A model generated the notes under the pieces. The model had not been told where the DNA came from, did no database searches, and worked only from the letters and a program-made list of their open reading frames with translations. From Anaerolineaceae bacterium UBA2260 (GTDB lineage Bacteria; Chloroflexota; Anaerolineae; Anaerolineales; Anaerolineaceae), in the NCBI GenBank assembly GCA_002347485.1, contig DDXM01000003.1, forward strand, positions 13,153-77,152: a stretch of 64,000 nt of DNA. Direction: 5' to 3'. Position 1 is the stretch's first letter. Every line of letters begins with the position of its first letter. The translations under genes and the position numbers were made by a program. Positions 51,418-59,225 of this stretch are shown here, piece by piece.

Positions 51418-51872
51418 TCGCCTGCCACCTGCCTGCCTTTCAGTGGGGTTGGTTCCTCAGGTTCGCCCGGAACGCTTGGCGGTGTTTCTTCGATATCCAA
51501 TTCAACTTTCTCTTCCATGCGCACCTGACCGCGCAGGAACGCGCCTTCTTCGGTGGCGAATGCCACCGTCACAACATCCCCCCACACCCGACCCGTTGAG
51601 CGGATCTCCAGTTTTTCGGCGGTAACGTTGCCGCGCAGCGCCCCTGCCACAATCACGCTATTGGCGCGCAGGTTCTGGCAGGTCACCCGGCCTGTCTCGC
51701 CGATCACCACCAACCCGCGTACGTGAATATCGCCTTCGAATGTACCCTCGATGCGGATCCCCCCCTTGCCGCCCAGGTTGCCCGACCAGTTGATGCCCGG
51801 TCCCAAAACCGAGGTGACGCGTTCGACCGGCACAGCCTGGTTCTGAACTTCAGGGGTTGATTTCTTAAACAT
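51414..51872 (-). CDS. Bactofilin
   Basis: 152 residues from ATG at 51872, with GGAG 7 bases upstream; an in-frame extension upstream is unlikely. The central right-handed beta-helix repeats are clear: GKGGIRIEGTFEGDIHVRGL, VVIGETGRVTCQNLRANSVI and VAGALRGNVTAEKLEI. Disordered acidic C-terminus (EETPPSVPGEPEEPTP). Bactofilins form membrane-bound cytoskeletal filaments that place cell-wall enzymes or stalk machinery. It is coupled to the CPBP gene. Confidence 0.9.
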   Translation of the reverse strand: MFKKSTPEVQNQAVPVERVTSVLGPGINWSGNLGGKGGIRIEGTFEGDIHVRGLVVIGETGRVTCQNLRANSVIVAGALRGNVTAEKLEIRSTGRVWGDVVTVAFATEEGAFLRGQVRMEEKVELDIEETPPSVPGEPEEPTPLKGRQVAGE

Positions 51873-51930
51873 CACTGCACTCCAAGGGTGAATCCATTGT
51901 GTCGCCAATTTGCATAACAAAGGTTAAAAA

Positions 51931-51960
51931 ATTAGCGCGGAGAAATTTTCCCGCGCTAAT
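51931..51960 (-). terminator. Rho-independent terminator after the E2-like gene
   Basis: 10-bp stem ATTAGCGCGG / CCGCGCTAAT with a 10-base loop, followed on the - strand by TTTTTTAACC. It separates the hybrid acyltransferase operon from bactofilin. Confidence 0.8.
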
Positions 51961-52014
51961 TTTACCATTCTAAACCAGGTTATACCGCCTGTTCGTGGGG
52001 AAAACAAGGGCTTG

Positions 52015-53097
52015 TTATTTTTCAGGCCAGATCGCTCCCGCGCGCACGATCCCATTCTCCGGCACATCCGCCTTGACCACGGCGCTGTTGCCCACGCGTG
52101 CCCCCGCGCCAATGCTCACGCCCAGGTTGATGGTCGCGCCCATGCCGATCAAGGCGCGTTCGCCTACACGCACTGCACCCGCCAGGATGGCGCCGGGCGA
52201 GATATTGACGTAATCACCCAGCACGCAGTCATGCGAGAGGATTGCGCCGGTGTTGATGATCGTGCCAAACCCCACTTTCACATCGCTGCCGATATAAGCG
52301 TTGAAAAATACCTGGCAGCCTTCCGCGACACTCGCGGTTGGTTCGATAAACGCGCGTGGATGGACCACGGTGGTGCAGTGGAAGCCAGCGTCCGCCAGCC
52401 GCCCATAGACCGCCAGGCGCGGCGCGATACTGCCAATACCGCCCACAGCGTTGACCGCCTGGAAGATTCCCTTGCGACGCAAGGCGGGCAACAATTCCCC
52501 TCCACCCAGCACTGGCACATCGAGGATAAGCGTTCCGGCAGCGATGCTGTCATCCAGGATCCCGGCGATAGCGAAGCTGCCCATGCGGCGGATCAGATCG
52601 ATGAGCGATTTAGCGTGACCTCCGCCGCCGTAGATCAACAACGCGGTCGGGTCCTCCTCCGCCGGAATCGAAGCGCCAAGTTCTCTGACCACGCTTTCAG
52701 TGATCAGACTACCCTTGGGCAGCGTATCAAAATCAATATGGAGTTCTTTTGCCAGCGCCATCGCCGGTTGGGTGATGCGCAAACCCGCTGGGGCTGACTG
52801 CTTTTTAGCAGGTTCTTGCGCAGCCTCTACAACCGGAAGTGGTTGATCTGCGCTGGTCGTCAGGAAACACAACAATTCCCCGGCGCGCGCGCTTTCCCCG
52901 GCTTTGAAGCGCAACCCGCGCACGTATCCGCCTGTCTCCGCGTTCAGTTCAAAGGTCGATTTGGTGGTTTCAAAACTGGCCAGCAGCTGGCCCGGTTTCA
53001 CCAGTTCGCCATCCTCGACCAGCAGTTCAGCCAGCAGGGATTCCGGCTCATTGGGATTAATCAACGGCACCCGCACTTCGACAGGATCATTTGCCAT
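52015..53097 (-). CDS. Hybrid 'E2': lipoyl domain + E3-binding-like segment + NeuD/PglD sugar acyltransferase
   Basis: 360 residues. Residues 5-80 are a biotinyl/lipoyl domain with ETTKST, Lys46 in the loop that carries lipoate (usual ETDKA). Residues 107-140 (ITQPAMALAKELHIDFD, then LPKGSLITESVV) resemble the peripheral-subunit-binding domain that docks E1/E3 in 2-oxoacid dehydrogenases. Residues 150-358 are not the E2 catalytic domain but a PglD/NeuD-like enzyme: YGGGGHAK Rossmann start, then hexapeptide beta-helix, with the catalytic His (ILSHDC, H289). E1-alpha and E1-beta genes overlap directly upstream. The simplest reading is that an acyl group made by E1 on lipoyl-Lys46 is passed to a sugar amine instead of to CoA. 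Confidence 0.85.
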   Translation of the reverse strand: MANDPVEVRVPLINPNEPESLLAELLVEDGELVKPGQLLASFETTKSTFELNAETGGYVRGLRFKAGESARAGELLCFLTTSADQPLPVVEAAQEPAKKQSAPAGLRITQPAMALAKELHIDFDTLPKGSLITESVVRELGASIPAEEDPTALLIYGGGGHAKSLIDLIRRMGSFAIAGILDDSIAAGTLILDVPVLGGGELLPALRRKGIFQAVNAVGGIGSIAPRLAVYGRLADAGFHCTTVVHPRAFIEPTASVAEGCQVFFNAYIGSDVKVGFGTIINTGAILSHDCVLGDYVNISPGAILAGAVRVGERALIGMGATINLGVSIGAGARVGNSAVVKADVPENGIVRAGAIWPEK

Positions 53098-54136
53098 ACC
53101 TTGCCACCTTTCTCACTGCCCGCAGAATATCCTCCACCTGTGGGAGGACGCGCTTTTCTAGTGACGGCGCTGCCGGCACCGGTAGGTCGCGCGCGGCAAC
53201 CCTGCGGGTAATCAATTGTGCTCCCGGCAGGCTTTCTGCCACGCGCGCTATCACCTCAGCACCCCAGCCGAGCGAAAGCCCGCCTTCCTCGATACTCACC
53301 ATGCGACCGGTGCGCGCGACCGATTCGACCACATCCGCGACATCGAACGGCGCGAGCCGCGTGGGGAGGATCAACTCGCAAAAGAGTTCTTCTTCGTACG
53401 CGAGCTTCAGCATCGCCTGCCGCGCCAGCTCAGCCAGATAGCCGTAGGCGGTCAGCGTCACCCTCGCTGCGGGCGCGCCCGCGATCTTTATTTTATACAC
53501 CGGAAAAATGGGGGCACTGCGCTTATCCACGCTAAATGCGCTAATCTCCAGATCCGGCAGATCTTGCGGTTGATGAATGGGCAGCAGATATTGCAGTTTG
53601 TTCTCGATGAACAGCACGGGGTCGCTGGTTTGCAGAATGATCGACGCAAGCAGGTTTCCCGGTTCCTGACGGAGAGTATCTTCCACGAAATTGACCGGCG
53701 CCACCAGTGTTAGACCAGGCACGCCCATGAAAAGCTTTTCCAGGGTTTGTGAATGAGTCGGTCCGTACCCCCTCCGTCCGCCCATCGGCGCGCGGATCAC
53801 CAGCGGCAGGTTGACTGTATTGTTGTACATCCAGCGGAACTTGGAGATGTGATTAACCAATTGATCGAAGGTCAGGGTGATGAAATCCCCGAACATAATC
53901 TCCAACACCGGTCGCAGCCCACGCAGTGCCATACCCGCGCTCAACCCCGCCAGTCCCGCTTCAGAAATGGGTGTGGCGATCACGCGCTGCGGAAAGGCGC
54001 TGGAGCAGCCTTTGGTTACTTTGAATGAACCGCCGTACGGATCGAGGATATCCTCACCTAACAGGTAAACCCGTTCATCCTGGCTCAGTGCATCCAGCAA
54101 TCCAGCGTTCAGAGAGGACAGCACGGTCTTATTCAT
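53087..54136 (-). CDS. 2-Oxoacid dehydrogenase E1 beta subunit
   Basis: 349 residues from ATG at 54136, with GGAGG 9 bases ahead and overlapping the E1-alpha stop by 8. TPP pyrimidine-binding half: LSSLNAGLLDALSQDERVYL, LLGEDILDPYGGSFKVTKG with the conserved Glu, TPISEAGLAGLSAGMALRGL, FDQLVNHISKFRWMYN and APMGGRRGYGPTHSQ. The C-terminal domain VTLTAYGYLAELARQAML completes a transketolase-C fold. Works with E1-alpha to decarboxylate a 2-oxo acid. Its stop overlaps the hybrid E2 start by 11 bases. E3 (lipoamide dehydrogenase) is not in the window. Confidence 0.92.
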   Translation of the reverse strand: MNKTVLSSLNAGLLDALSQDERVYLLGEDILDPYGGSFKVTKGCSSAFPQRVIATPISEAGLAGLSAGMALRGLRPVLEIMFGDFITLTFDQLVNHISKFRWMYNNTVNLPLVIRAPMGGRRGYGPTHSQTLEKLFMGVPGLTLVAPVNFVEDTLRQEPGNLLASIILQTSDPVLFIENKLQYLLPIHQPQDLPDLEISAFSVDKRSAPIFPVYKIKIAGAPAARVTLTAYGYLAELARQAMLKLAYEEELFCELILPTRLAPFDVADVVESVARTGRMVSIEEGGLSLGWGAEVIARVAESLPGAQLITRRVAARDLPVPAAPSLEKRVLPQVEDILRAVRKVARYGK

Positions 54137-55034
54137 CCAGCCCATCCTCCAATCCGGCCTCGGGGTCAGCCAGCGCCAGCGAAAACGCCTGCGCGACCCA
54201 GTGATTAATTTCATCGCGCACCGCGCTGACCTGCTCCAGTGGCAACCGCTCGGCAAGAATCCTCACCGGGTCTCGTGTTAATTTAAGTAAACGCATTTCC
54301 TCTTCGGCGCGGGTGTCATCCCCTTTTGAATGGGGGCCAAAGCGCACTGTGTTCAATATGAGCGCGGCTGGGCGAGATGTTTCGCGTATAAAAGCAGTCG
54401 ACTTTTCTGCCACCACGCGAATTTCGCTGGCATCGCTGGAATCCAGTTCAGCCACCGGGATATCAAAAGCGCGCAACCTGGACGCCAGGCTGCCCGCCAG
54501 CACGAGTGAGGTAGGCGTGGTTTGCGCGATATGATTGTTCTCCACCACGATCAATAGCGGCAGCTCCCACAAACGCGCCATATTGAACGCTTCGTATATG
54601 ATCCCTTCGCCAAATGTGCCGTCGCCGATAAAAACCGTGACCACCGCACCGCTCATTTTCTGCTTTTCGGCAAATGCCATGCCCGCTGCGATGGGCACGA
54701 TGCCCCCCTGCACGCCGTTCGAGTACAGGTTTCGCCAATGAATATGCTGCGACCCACCCCGCCCGCCGCACACGCCGGTCGCGCGCCCCATCATTTCAGC
54801 AAAGAGGGCGCGCATATCACCGCCGTAAGCCAGGTAATGGCCGTGGCAGCGGTGGTTTGTGACGATGATATCGTCTTCGCGCAGCGCGGTAATAACCCCA
54901 ACAGCGTTGGCTTCCTGCCCAAGCGAGGTATGGGTCGTGCCGGAGAAAACGCCGCGCTTAAATTCCTCGAGCACGGTCTCTTCAAAGCGCCGGATTCGAT
55001 AGATCGCGCGGAATAAAGCAAGCTCATCCATCAT
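54129..55034 (-). CDS. 2-Oxoacid dehydrogenase E1 alpha subunit
   Basis: 301 residues from ATG at 55034; GGGAG is 9 bases ahead, and the codon overlaps the stop of the glycosylase gene by 1. TPP motif: FIGDGTFGEGIIYEAF with GDG at 137-139 and N166-N167 about 27 residues later, the standard spacing. RCHGHYLAYGG and GGRGGSQHIHW are family features. The phosphorylation-loop serines of eukaryotic E1 are absent. Together with E1-beta it should make an acyl-lipoyl. The partner here is a sugar acyltransferase hybrid, not a CoA-linked E2. Substrate 2-oxo acid unknown. Confidence 0.92.
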   Translation of the reverse strand: MMDELALFRAIYRIRRFEETVLEEFKRGVFSGTTHTSLGQEANAVGVITALREDDIIVTNHRCHGHYLAYGGDMRALFAEMMGRATGVCGGRGGSQHIHWRNLYSNGVQGGIVPIAAGMAFAEKQKMSGAVVTVFIGDGTFGEGIIYEAFNMARLWELPLLIVVENNHIAQTTPTSLVLAGSLASRLRAFDIPVAELDSSDASEIRVVAEKSTAFIRETSRPAALILNTVRFGPHSKGDDTRAEEEMRLLKLTRDPVRILAERLPLEQVSAVRDEINHWVAQAFSLALADPEAGLEDGLDE

Positions 55035-55624
55035 CAGATTACGCTCCCGGTATGATCCAACCTGAAGCGCCAGGGCAAAGAACGCCATGGCTCAGGCGCG
55101 TACTGGATGCCTACACGAGGAGAGTTCACCACCTTCGCATCATCAACACGTGGAGCCTCTTCGATCGATAAAAGACTCTCTGGGTCGCACAGGTATAACC
55201 CATTCAGATCGCCATCGATGGCCAGCGCTTTGCACAACCGCGCCGGACCGCTGCACCAGTCCATCGGTTTAATGCCCGGGCGCCGTTGCGAGATGAAGTC
55301 CAACCCTTCTTCAGGCTGTAGAGCGCGCACCAGCACCGCCGCCGGGAAGCCCTGCGGGCCGCAAACCGCGTTAAAACACCAGTGCATGCCGTAAGTGAAG
55401 TAAACGTAAGCCCTGCCGGGTAATCCATACATGACCGCGTTGCGTCTGGTCTGGCCGCTGCGGGCGTGGCAGGCGAGGTCCTCCTCGCCGCGGTAGGCTT
55501 CGGTTTCGGTGATCACCCCTGAAACGCGCTGACCGTCAACCTGTCGCACCAGGCGTTTGCCCAGCAATTCACGCGCCACGATCGTCGCGTCAGCGAGGTA
55601 AAAATCTTCAGTTAAGCAAACCAT
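55034..55624 (-). CDS. 3-methyladenine (alkylpurine) DNA glycosylase, AAG family
   Basis: 196 residues from ATG at 55624. The AAG/MPG family signature is complete: FYLADATIVARELLGKRLVR, ITETEAYRGEEDLACHAR (catalytic Glu), VYFTYGMHWCFNAVC and AAVLVRALQPEEG. Removes alkylated purines such as 3-methyladenine in base excision repair. Translated to overlap with E1-alpha, yet a terminator upstream and a -10 box at its start give it its own transcript, which then runs into the E1/E2 genes. Why a repair enzyme leads this operon is unclear. Confidence 0.94.
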   Translation of the reverse strand: MVCLTEDFYLADATIVARELLGKRLVRQVDGQRVSGVITETEAYRGEEDLACHARSGQTRRNAVMYGLPGRAYVYFTYGMHWCFNAVCGPQGFPAAVLVRALQPEEGLDFISQRRPGIKPMDWCSGPARLCKALAIDGDLNGLYLCDPESLLSIEEAPRVDDAKVVNSPRVGIQYAPEPWRSLPWRFRLDHTGSVI

Positions 55625-55626
55625 AT

Positions 55627-55639
55627 GGGTATTATACCC
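55627..55639 (-). promoter_or_regulatory. -10 box and palindrome, probable leaderless start
   Basis: TATAAT (- strand 55636-55631) lies 6 bases before the glycosylase ATG. It sits in a perfect palindrome GGGTA-TTA-TACCC, so a repressor could bind over it. The -35 region is weak. Confidence 0.5.
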
Positions 55640-55684
55640 AAACGAACTCAGCCCGCATCGTGCAATAGAAGGGGTATTTAGGAC

Positions 55685-55708
55685 AAAAAAAACCACCCGT
55701 TTGGGTGG
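55685..55708 (-). terminator. Rho-independent terminator of the epimerase gene
   Basis: CCACCC / GGGTGG stem (55693-55698, 55703-55708) with a 4-base loop, followed on the - strand by eight T. It stops epimerase transcripts before the glycosylase operon. Confidence 0.85.
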
Positions 55709-55723
55709 CTGACTTCAAGCACA

Positions 55724-56665
55724 TCAAACGCCGTTGATTACCTTGCTGGGCGCGATATCATGCACGAGGGTCCTGGTCAGTCCATCGATCAGGGAGACCC
55801 TGGGTGCGTAACCCAGGAATTCACCCGCGGCGGAAATATCGGCGCAAAGGCGGCTGATACCTCCTTCATTGCGTGGGTTGTAAACCACTTCCGGGCGCCC
55901 GCCTGTCGCTTCGATCGCCAGCTTCGCTAATTCCCGCACGCTCGTCTCGGTGCCGCTGCCGATATTGAAGGTTCGATTGTTGATATCTGGTGCGCTCGCG
56001 GCAGCGACCATCGCGTCAACCACGTCATCGACATACACATAATCACGCGTCTGGTTGCCATCACCATGAATGACGATCGTACCGTTCTCCCACGCCTGTC
56101 TCAGAAACCCCGGAATGACTGGCGTATGCACCGGCGGGATATGCTGCCCCGGACCGTACGCGTTAAAGACCCGCAGGCAAACCGTTTCGATCCCCCACAG
56201 GCTGCCGATCGATTTGACATAATATTCAGCGGCGAGTTTTGAGACCGCATAGGGCACACGCGGGTTGGGCACCGCGTTTTCCACAACCGGCTGCACCGGC
56301 TGATTGCCGTAGACCGTACCGGAGGAGGTCAAAACCACCCGGCGCACGCCCACATCGCGCATGGCTTCCATCAGCGTGACGGTGCCGCCTACATTAACAT
56401 TGTTGTATTCTCTTGGATAAAGCACCGATTCCTGCACACTCACCTTGGCTGCCAGGTGGTATACGCAATCCACATCCTGAAGCAACGACCACAGTTTTGG
56501 TCGGTCGTTTACGTCGCCGCGCACGAAGCGCACTGTTGGATTGAGGGCTTTCTCATTACCGGTCGATAGATCATCCACGCCCACGACCACGTCACCACCC
56601 GCCGCCAGGCGGTTGGCAAGCGCAGAACCGAGAAAACCGGCTGCCCCTGTAATTAGATATCTCAT
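55724..56665 (-). CDS. NAD-dependent nucleotide-sugar epimerase/dehydratase
   Basis: 313 residues, usual length for extended SDRs of the UDP-glucose 4-epimerase type. TGAAGFLGS at residues 7-15 binds NAD; VVLTSSGTVYG gives the catalytic Thr/Ser; PYAVSKLAAEYY supplies Tyr and Lys. VFNAYGPGQ follows. The substrate is probably a UDP- or dTDP-sugar for the surface glycan. Unlike dehydratases of the RmlB type it lacks a long N-terminal insertion. A promoter and a terminator frame it as a single-gene unit. Confidence 0.9.
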   Translation of the reverse strand: MRYLITGAAGFLGSALANRLAAGGDVVVGVDDLSTGNEKALNPTVRFVRGDVNDRPKLWSLLQDVDCVYHLAAKVSVQESVLYPREYNNVNVGGTVTLMEAMRDVGVRRVVLTSSGTVYGNQPVQPVVENAVPNPRVPYAVSKLAAEYYVKSIGSLWGIETVCLRVFNAYGPGQHIPPVHTPVIPGFLRQAWENGTIVIHGDGNQTRDYVYVDDVVDAMVAAASAPDINNRTFNIGSGTETSVRELAKLAIEATGGRPEVVYNPRNEGGISRLCADISAAGEFLGYAPRVSLIDGLTRTLVHDIAPSKVINGV

Positions 56666-56695
56666 GTCAGGATCTTCGCTGTCCTTGTTGCGAGC

Positions 56696-56722
56696 ATTAT
56701 AGCATTAACCTGGCCGTGACAA
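56696..56722 (-). promoter_or_regulatory. Promoter of the epimerase gene
   Basis: On the - strand TTGTCA (56722-56717), 15 bases, TATAAT (56701-56696), about 30 bases before the ATG at 56665. Confidence 0.55.
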
Positions 56723-56729
56723 TGGCGCA

Positions 56730-57728
56730 CTAAGCGAGTTTTTTGCTTCTCAATGCCTGTTTCTCTTCTTCGGAAAGGAAGGCTGTTTCGAGTGCATTCT
56801 CCTGCGCCAGGCGAATCATCGCGGGGGTCAATCCAGCCAGCGGAGCAGCTACCTCGTACTCGTAGTGCAGGTCAATGGCGCTGATGCCGGGGTCATCTGT
56901 ATTGATGGAAGCCGCGATGCCCTTTTCAAGGAACAGGCGCAACGGGTGAGAGGGGTAATCCGCCACTGTGCTGGTCTGAACGTTGCTGGTCAGGTTGCAT
57001 TCGATGCCAATACGCTTTTCACGCAGGTAATCCAGTAGCGCAAGGTCTTCAGGCGCGTGCACCGCGTGCCCGATGCGCTCCGCCCCGAGTTCCCGCACCG
57101 CTTGCCACACCGAGCGCGGACCGTCGGCTTCGCCAGCGTGCACCGTGATATGCCAACCGGCGTCTCGCGCTTTCTTGAAATGTTCTGCGTACCACTCACC
57201 CGGAAAATGCGCTTCATCACCCGCCAGGTCCAGCCCGGCGAATTCGTCGGCATGGCGCAATTGGGCATTCAATTCCTGCATGGCGGTTTCAGGTCCGTAA
57301 TGGCGTGAAAGGATGCCCAGCTGGTTGACCTTGATATCAAAATCTCGTTCACCGGCGCGGATACCGTCCGTGACCGCTTCCACGATCCCTTCGGGCTGCA
57401 GGTGGTGCGCTTCCGCCATGAACCACGGGCTGTAGCGCAGTTCGATGTAGTCGATACCCTCGTTGGAAGCGTCCTCCACGCTCTCAAAAGCAATCCTGCG
57501 GCAGGCATCGTAATCGACCAGCACACCGGTCATCCACTCGAACTTGGCGATGAATTCCATCACACCAGGCTGCGGGGTTGAAACCTGCACATACGGGCGC
57601 AAGCCCTCCAGGGTGCGCGCCGGCAGCGGCAGGTTATGCTGCAACCCGAGCTCAAGTATGGTCGAAAGACGGATGCTGCCATCCAGGTGGCGGTGCAGTT
57701 CAACCAACGGAAGGTCTTTAGAAATCAT
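56730..57728 (-). CDS. add: Adenosine deaminase
   Basis: 332 residues. Zinc site and catalytic motifs: ELHRHLDGS at the N-terminus, TVHAGEADGP with the His and Glu, NLTSNVQTSTV, and INTDDPGISAIDL with the Asp pair. Converts adenosine or deoxyadenosine to inosine in purine salvage. Length matches the E. coli enzyme (333). SD GAGGA is 6 bases before the ATG. The gene for a small lipoprotein ends 12 bases upstream and may share the transcript. Confidence 0.95.
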   Translation of the reverse strand: MISKDLPLVELHRHLDGSIRLSTILELGLQHNLPLPARTLEGLRPYVQVSTPQPGVMEFIAKFEWMTGVLVDYDACRRIAFESVEDASNEGIDYIELRYSPWFMAEAHHLQPEGIVEAVTDGIRAGERDFDIKVNQLGILSRHYGPETAMQELNAQLRHADEFAGLDLAGDEAHFPGEWYAEHFKKARDAGWHITVHAGEADGPRSVWQAVRELGAERIGHAVHAPEDLALLDYLREKRIGIECNLTSNVQTSTVADYPSHPLRLFLEKGIAASINTDDPGISAIDLHYEYEVAAPLAGLTPAMIRLAQENALETAFLSEEEKQALRSKKLA

Positions 57729-57740
57729 CTGAAATCCTCG

Positions 57741-58211
57741 TCAAGGAGTTTGTAGTGTGTGCAATTGGACGCCCTGTTCCACGGCTGCCTCTACAACCCG
57801 GTCCATCACCTCATCAGGCGGATAGGTGAAATACATGGTGCCTTCCTCCACCTCCCCGCTGAGATTAATACCGCTCCACAGCAGATCCACGCCCGCGGGC
57901 AGTCGTTCAATCAGTGTCACCAGGTCATCGGTGGAATTGACCGTGATCTTGATATACTCATCCTCCAGCTTGGTCTCGGTGGATGTGATCTCCTCAAATG
58001 ATTTGCTGCGATTGGTACCCGTGGTCAGGGTGAAAATCCACTCCCCGTCCGACTCCCATGAATAGAGTTCATACCCCTTTTGAGAGTCTGGAAAGGAGTC
58101 CGGGATGTTATTCCAATCCAGCGCGGCGTAATCCGGACTGGCAGTTACACACGCGCTTAGTAACAAAAGAAGGACCATATTTGCGATGAAAATCTTATCG
58201 AGGTTATTCAT
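57741..58211 (-). CDS. Small lipoprotein, function unknown
   Basis: 156 residues from ATG at 58211, with a GGGAGG site about 8 bases ahead. Signal peptide with lipobox LLSAC (IANMVLLLLLSAC). Mature part of about 135 residues begins WNNIPDSFPDSQKGYELYSW and is acidic, with one predicted beta-rich domain and no recognisable motif. It overlaps the GNAT gene upstream by 8 bases. It could be an outer-face binding protein; nothing in the sequence tells which ligand. Confidence 0.7.
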   Translation of the reverse strand: MNNLDKIFIANMVLLLLLSACVTASPDYAALDWNNIPDSFPDSQKGYELYSWESDGEWIFTLTTGTNRSKSFEEITSTETKLEDEYIKITVNSTDDLVTLIERLPAGVDLLWSGINLSGEVEEGTMYFTYPPDEVMDRVVEAAVEQGVQLHTLQTP

Positions 58212-58782
58212 ATAATACACCTCCCGGCAGATCCAGTTCAAATACCGCGCGATCTGCCTGCTCGCTAATCATTTTGAAACCCGCTTTTTGATAGAGACTC
58301 GCGGGGCCTGTCCAGACTTCATTCGCTGATAATCCGCTTTGCAACTTCGGATAAGCCTGGACTTTTTTGATCCCCCGATCCTGCAGATCGACCAGGATCA
58401 TGGAGAAGAAGCGTCTCGCCAGACCCATCCCGCGTGCCTGCGGGACGATCATGAAACACCCGACACACCACACCTCAACATCTGGTGTAAACGTAAATGT
58501 GTTCACGAGATTGGGCAAGAGATCGCGCTGGTACACCTGGCACCACCCGACCGGTTCTTCATCGCGGTAAAGCAGGTATCCATCAGAGATCTCACGCGTA
58601 AAGAGGTCTTCACGTTGAGCAATAGCTTCCTTTTCGGTTCTTTCAGACCATCCCTCACTGCTTGGAACCCACCAGTACCCGCACAGGCAAAAATCCGTGT
58701 ATTCACCAGCGCGGTGGATCCTGTAAAAATCTTCCTTGACAGTATTGGATAACTGCTTGATGGACAAATTTTGGTCTAACAC
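58204..58782 (-). CDS. GNAT-family N-acetyltransferase
   Basis: 192 residues from GTG at 58782, chosen because GAGG is 7 bases ahead and it overlaps the preceding stop by 7. The acetyl-CoA loop is FMIVPQARGMGLARRFFSMI (R/Q-x-x-G-x-G/A), and a C-terminal YQKAGFKMI gives the closing strand. The insert WWVPSSEGWSERTEKEAI is unusual. The substrate may be an amine on a small molecule or protein. Next to another GNAT gene, but not a close copy. Confidence 0.8.
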   Translation of the reverse strand: MLDQNLSIKQLSNTVKEDFYRIHRAGEYTDFCLCGYWWVPSSEGWSERTEKEAIAQREDLFTREISDGYLLYRDEEPVGWCQVYQRDLLPNLVNTFTFTPDVEVWCVGCFMIVPQARGMGLARRFFSMILVDLQDRGIKKVQAYPKLQSGLSANEVWTGPASLYQKAGFKMISEQADRAVFELDLPGGVLYE

Positions 58783-59225
58783 CCTGAATCCTCTTTCTTG
58801 CGCCTGACATTTTTTGACATGAGCACGATCTCCGGCCGGGTCACCCAGCCCTCCTGCTTCCAGAAAGCCAGCCCGGTCTCGTTCGTGGCGTAGACCATGA
58901 TGTGGCATTTGTGGATATCGATCGCGTGTAATGCGTCGAAAACCGCCCCAACAAGTTCGGTGCCGATACCCTGCCTGCGGTAAGCGGGATCAACCGCCAG
59001 GTGATACAGGTATCCGCGCCTGCCGTCTGAACCGCACAGCACCGTGCCGATTAGATTTTCCTCATCCAGGGCAATGAAATTCAAGCCGGGGTTGCGTTCC
59101 ATGAAGCGGGTCATCGGTTCCCGCTCATCCGCGTCACTCAATCCCATACCAACACAGCGCTGCCACAACGCCAGCGCGGCGTCGTAATCTGTGCACCTCA
59201 TTTCTCGAATCCTAATGGTCATCAT
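58776..59225 (-). CDS. GNAT-family N-acetyltransferase (RimI/YpeA-like)
   Basis: 149 residues from ATG at 59225, which has AAAGG 5 bases ahead. Motif A: LYHLAVDPAYRRQGIGTELV, a near-consensus acetyl-CoA loop R-R-x-G-I-G. C-terminal motif ATNETGLAFWKQEGW. Small single-domain GNATs of this type acetylate ribosomal or small-molecule amines. It overlaps the nitroreductase stop, so a co-transcribed group of small enzymes runs from HIT to the lipoprotein. Substrate not predictable. Confidence 0.83.
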   Translation of the reverse strand: MMTIRIREMRCTDYDAALALWQRCVGMGLSDADEREPMTRFMERNPGLNFIALDEENLIGTVLCGSDGRRGYLYHLAVDPAYRRQGIGTELVGAVFDALHAIDIHKCHIMVYATNETGLAFWKQEGWVTRPEIVLMSKNVRRKKEDSGC

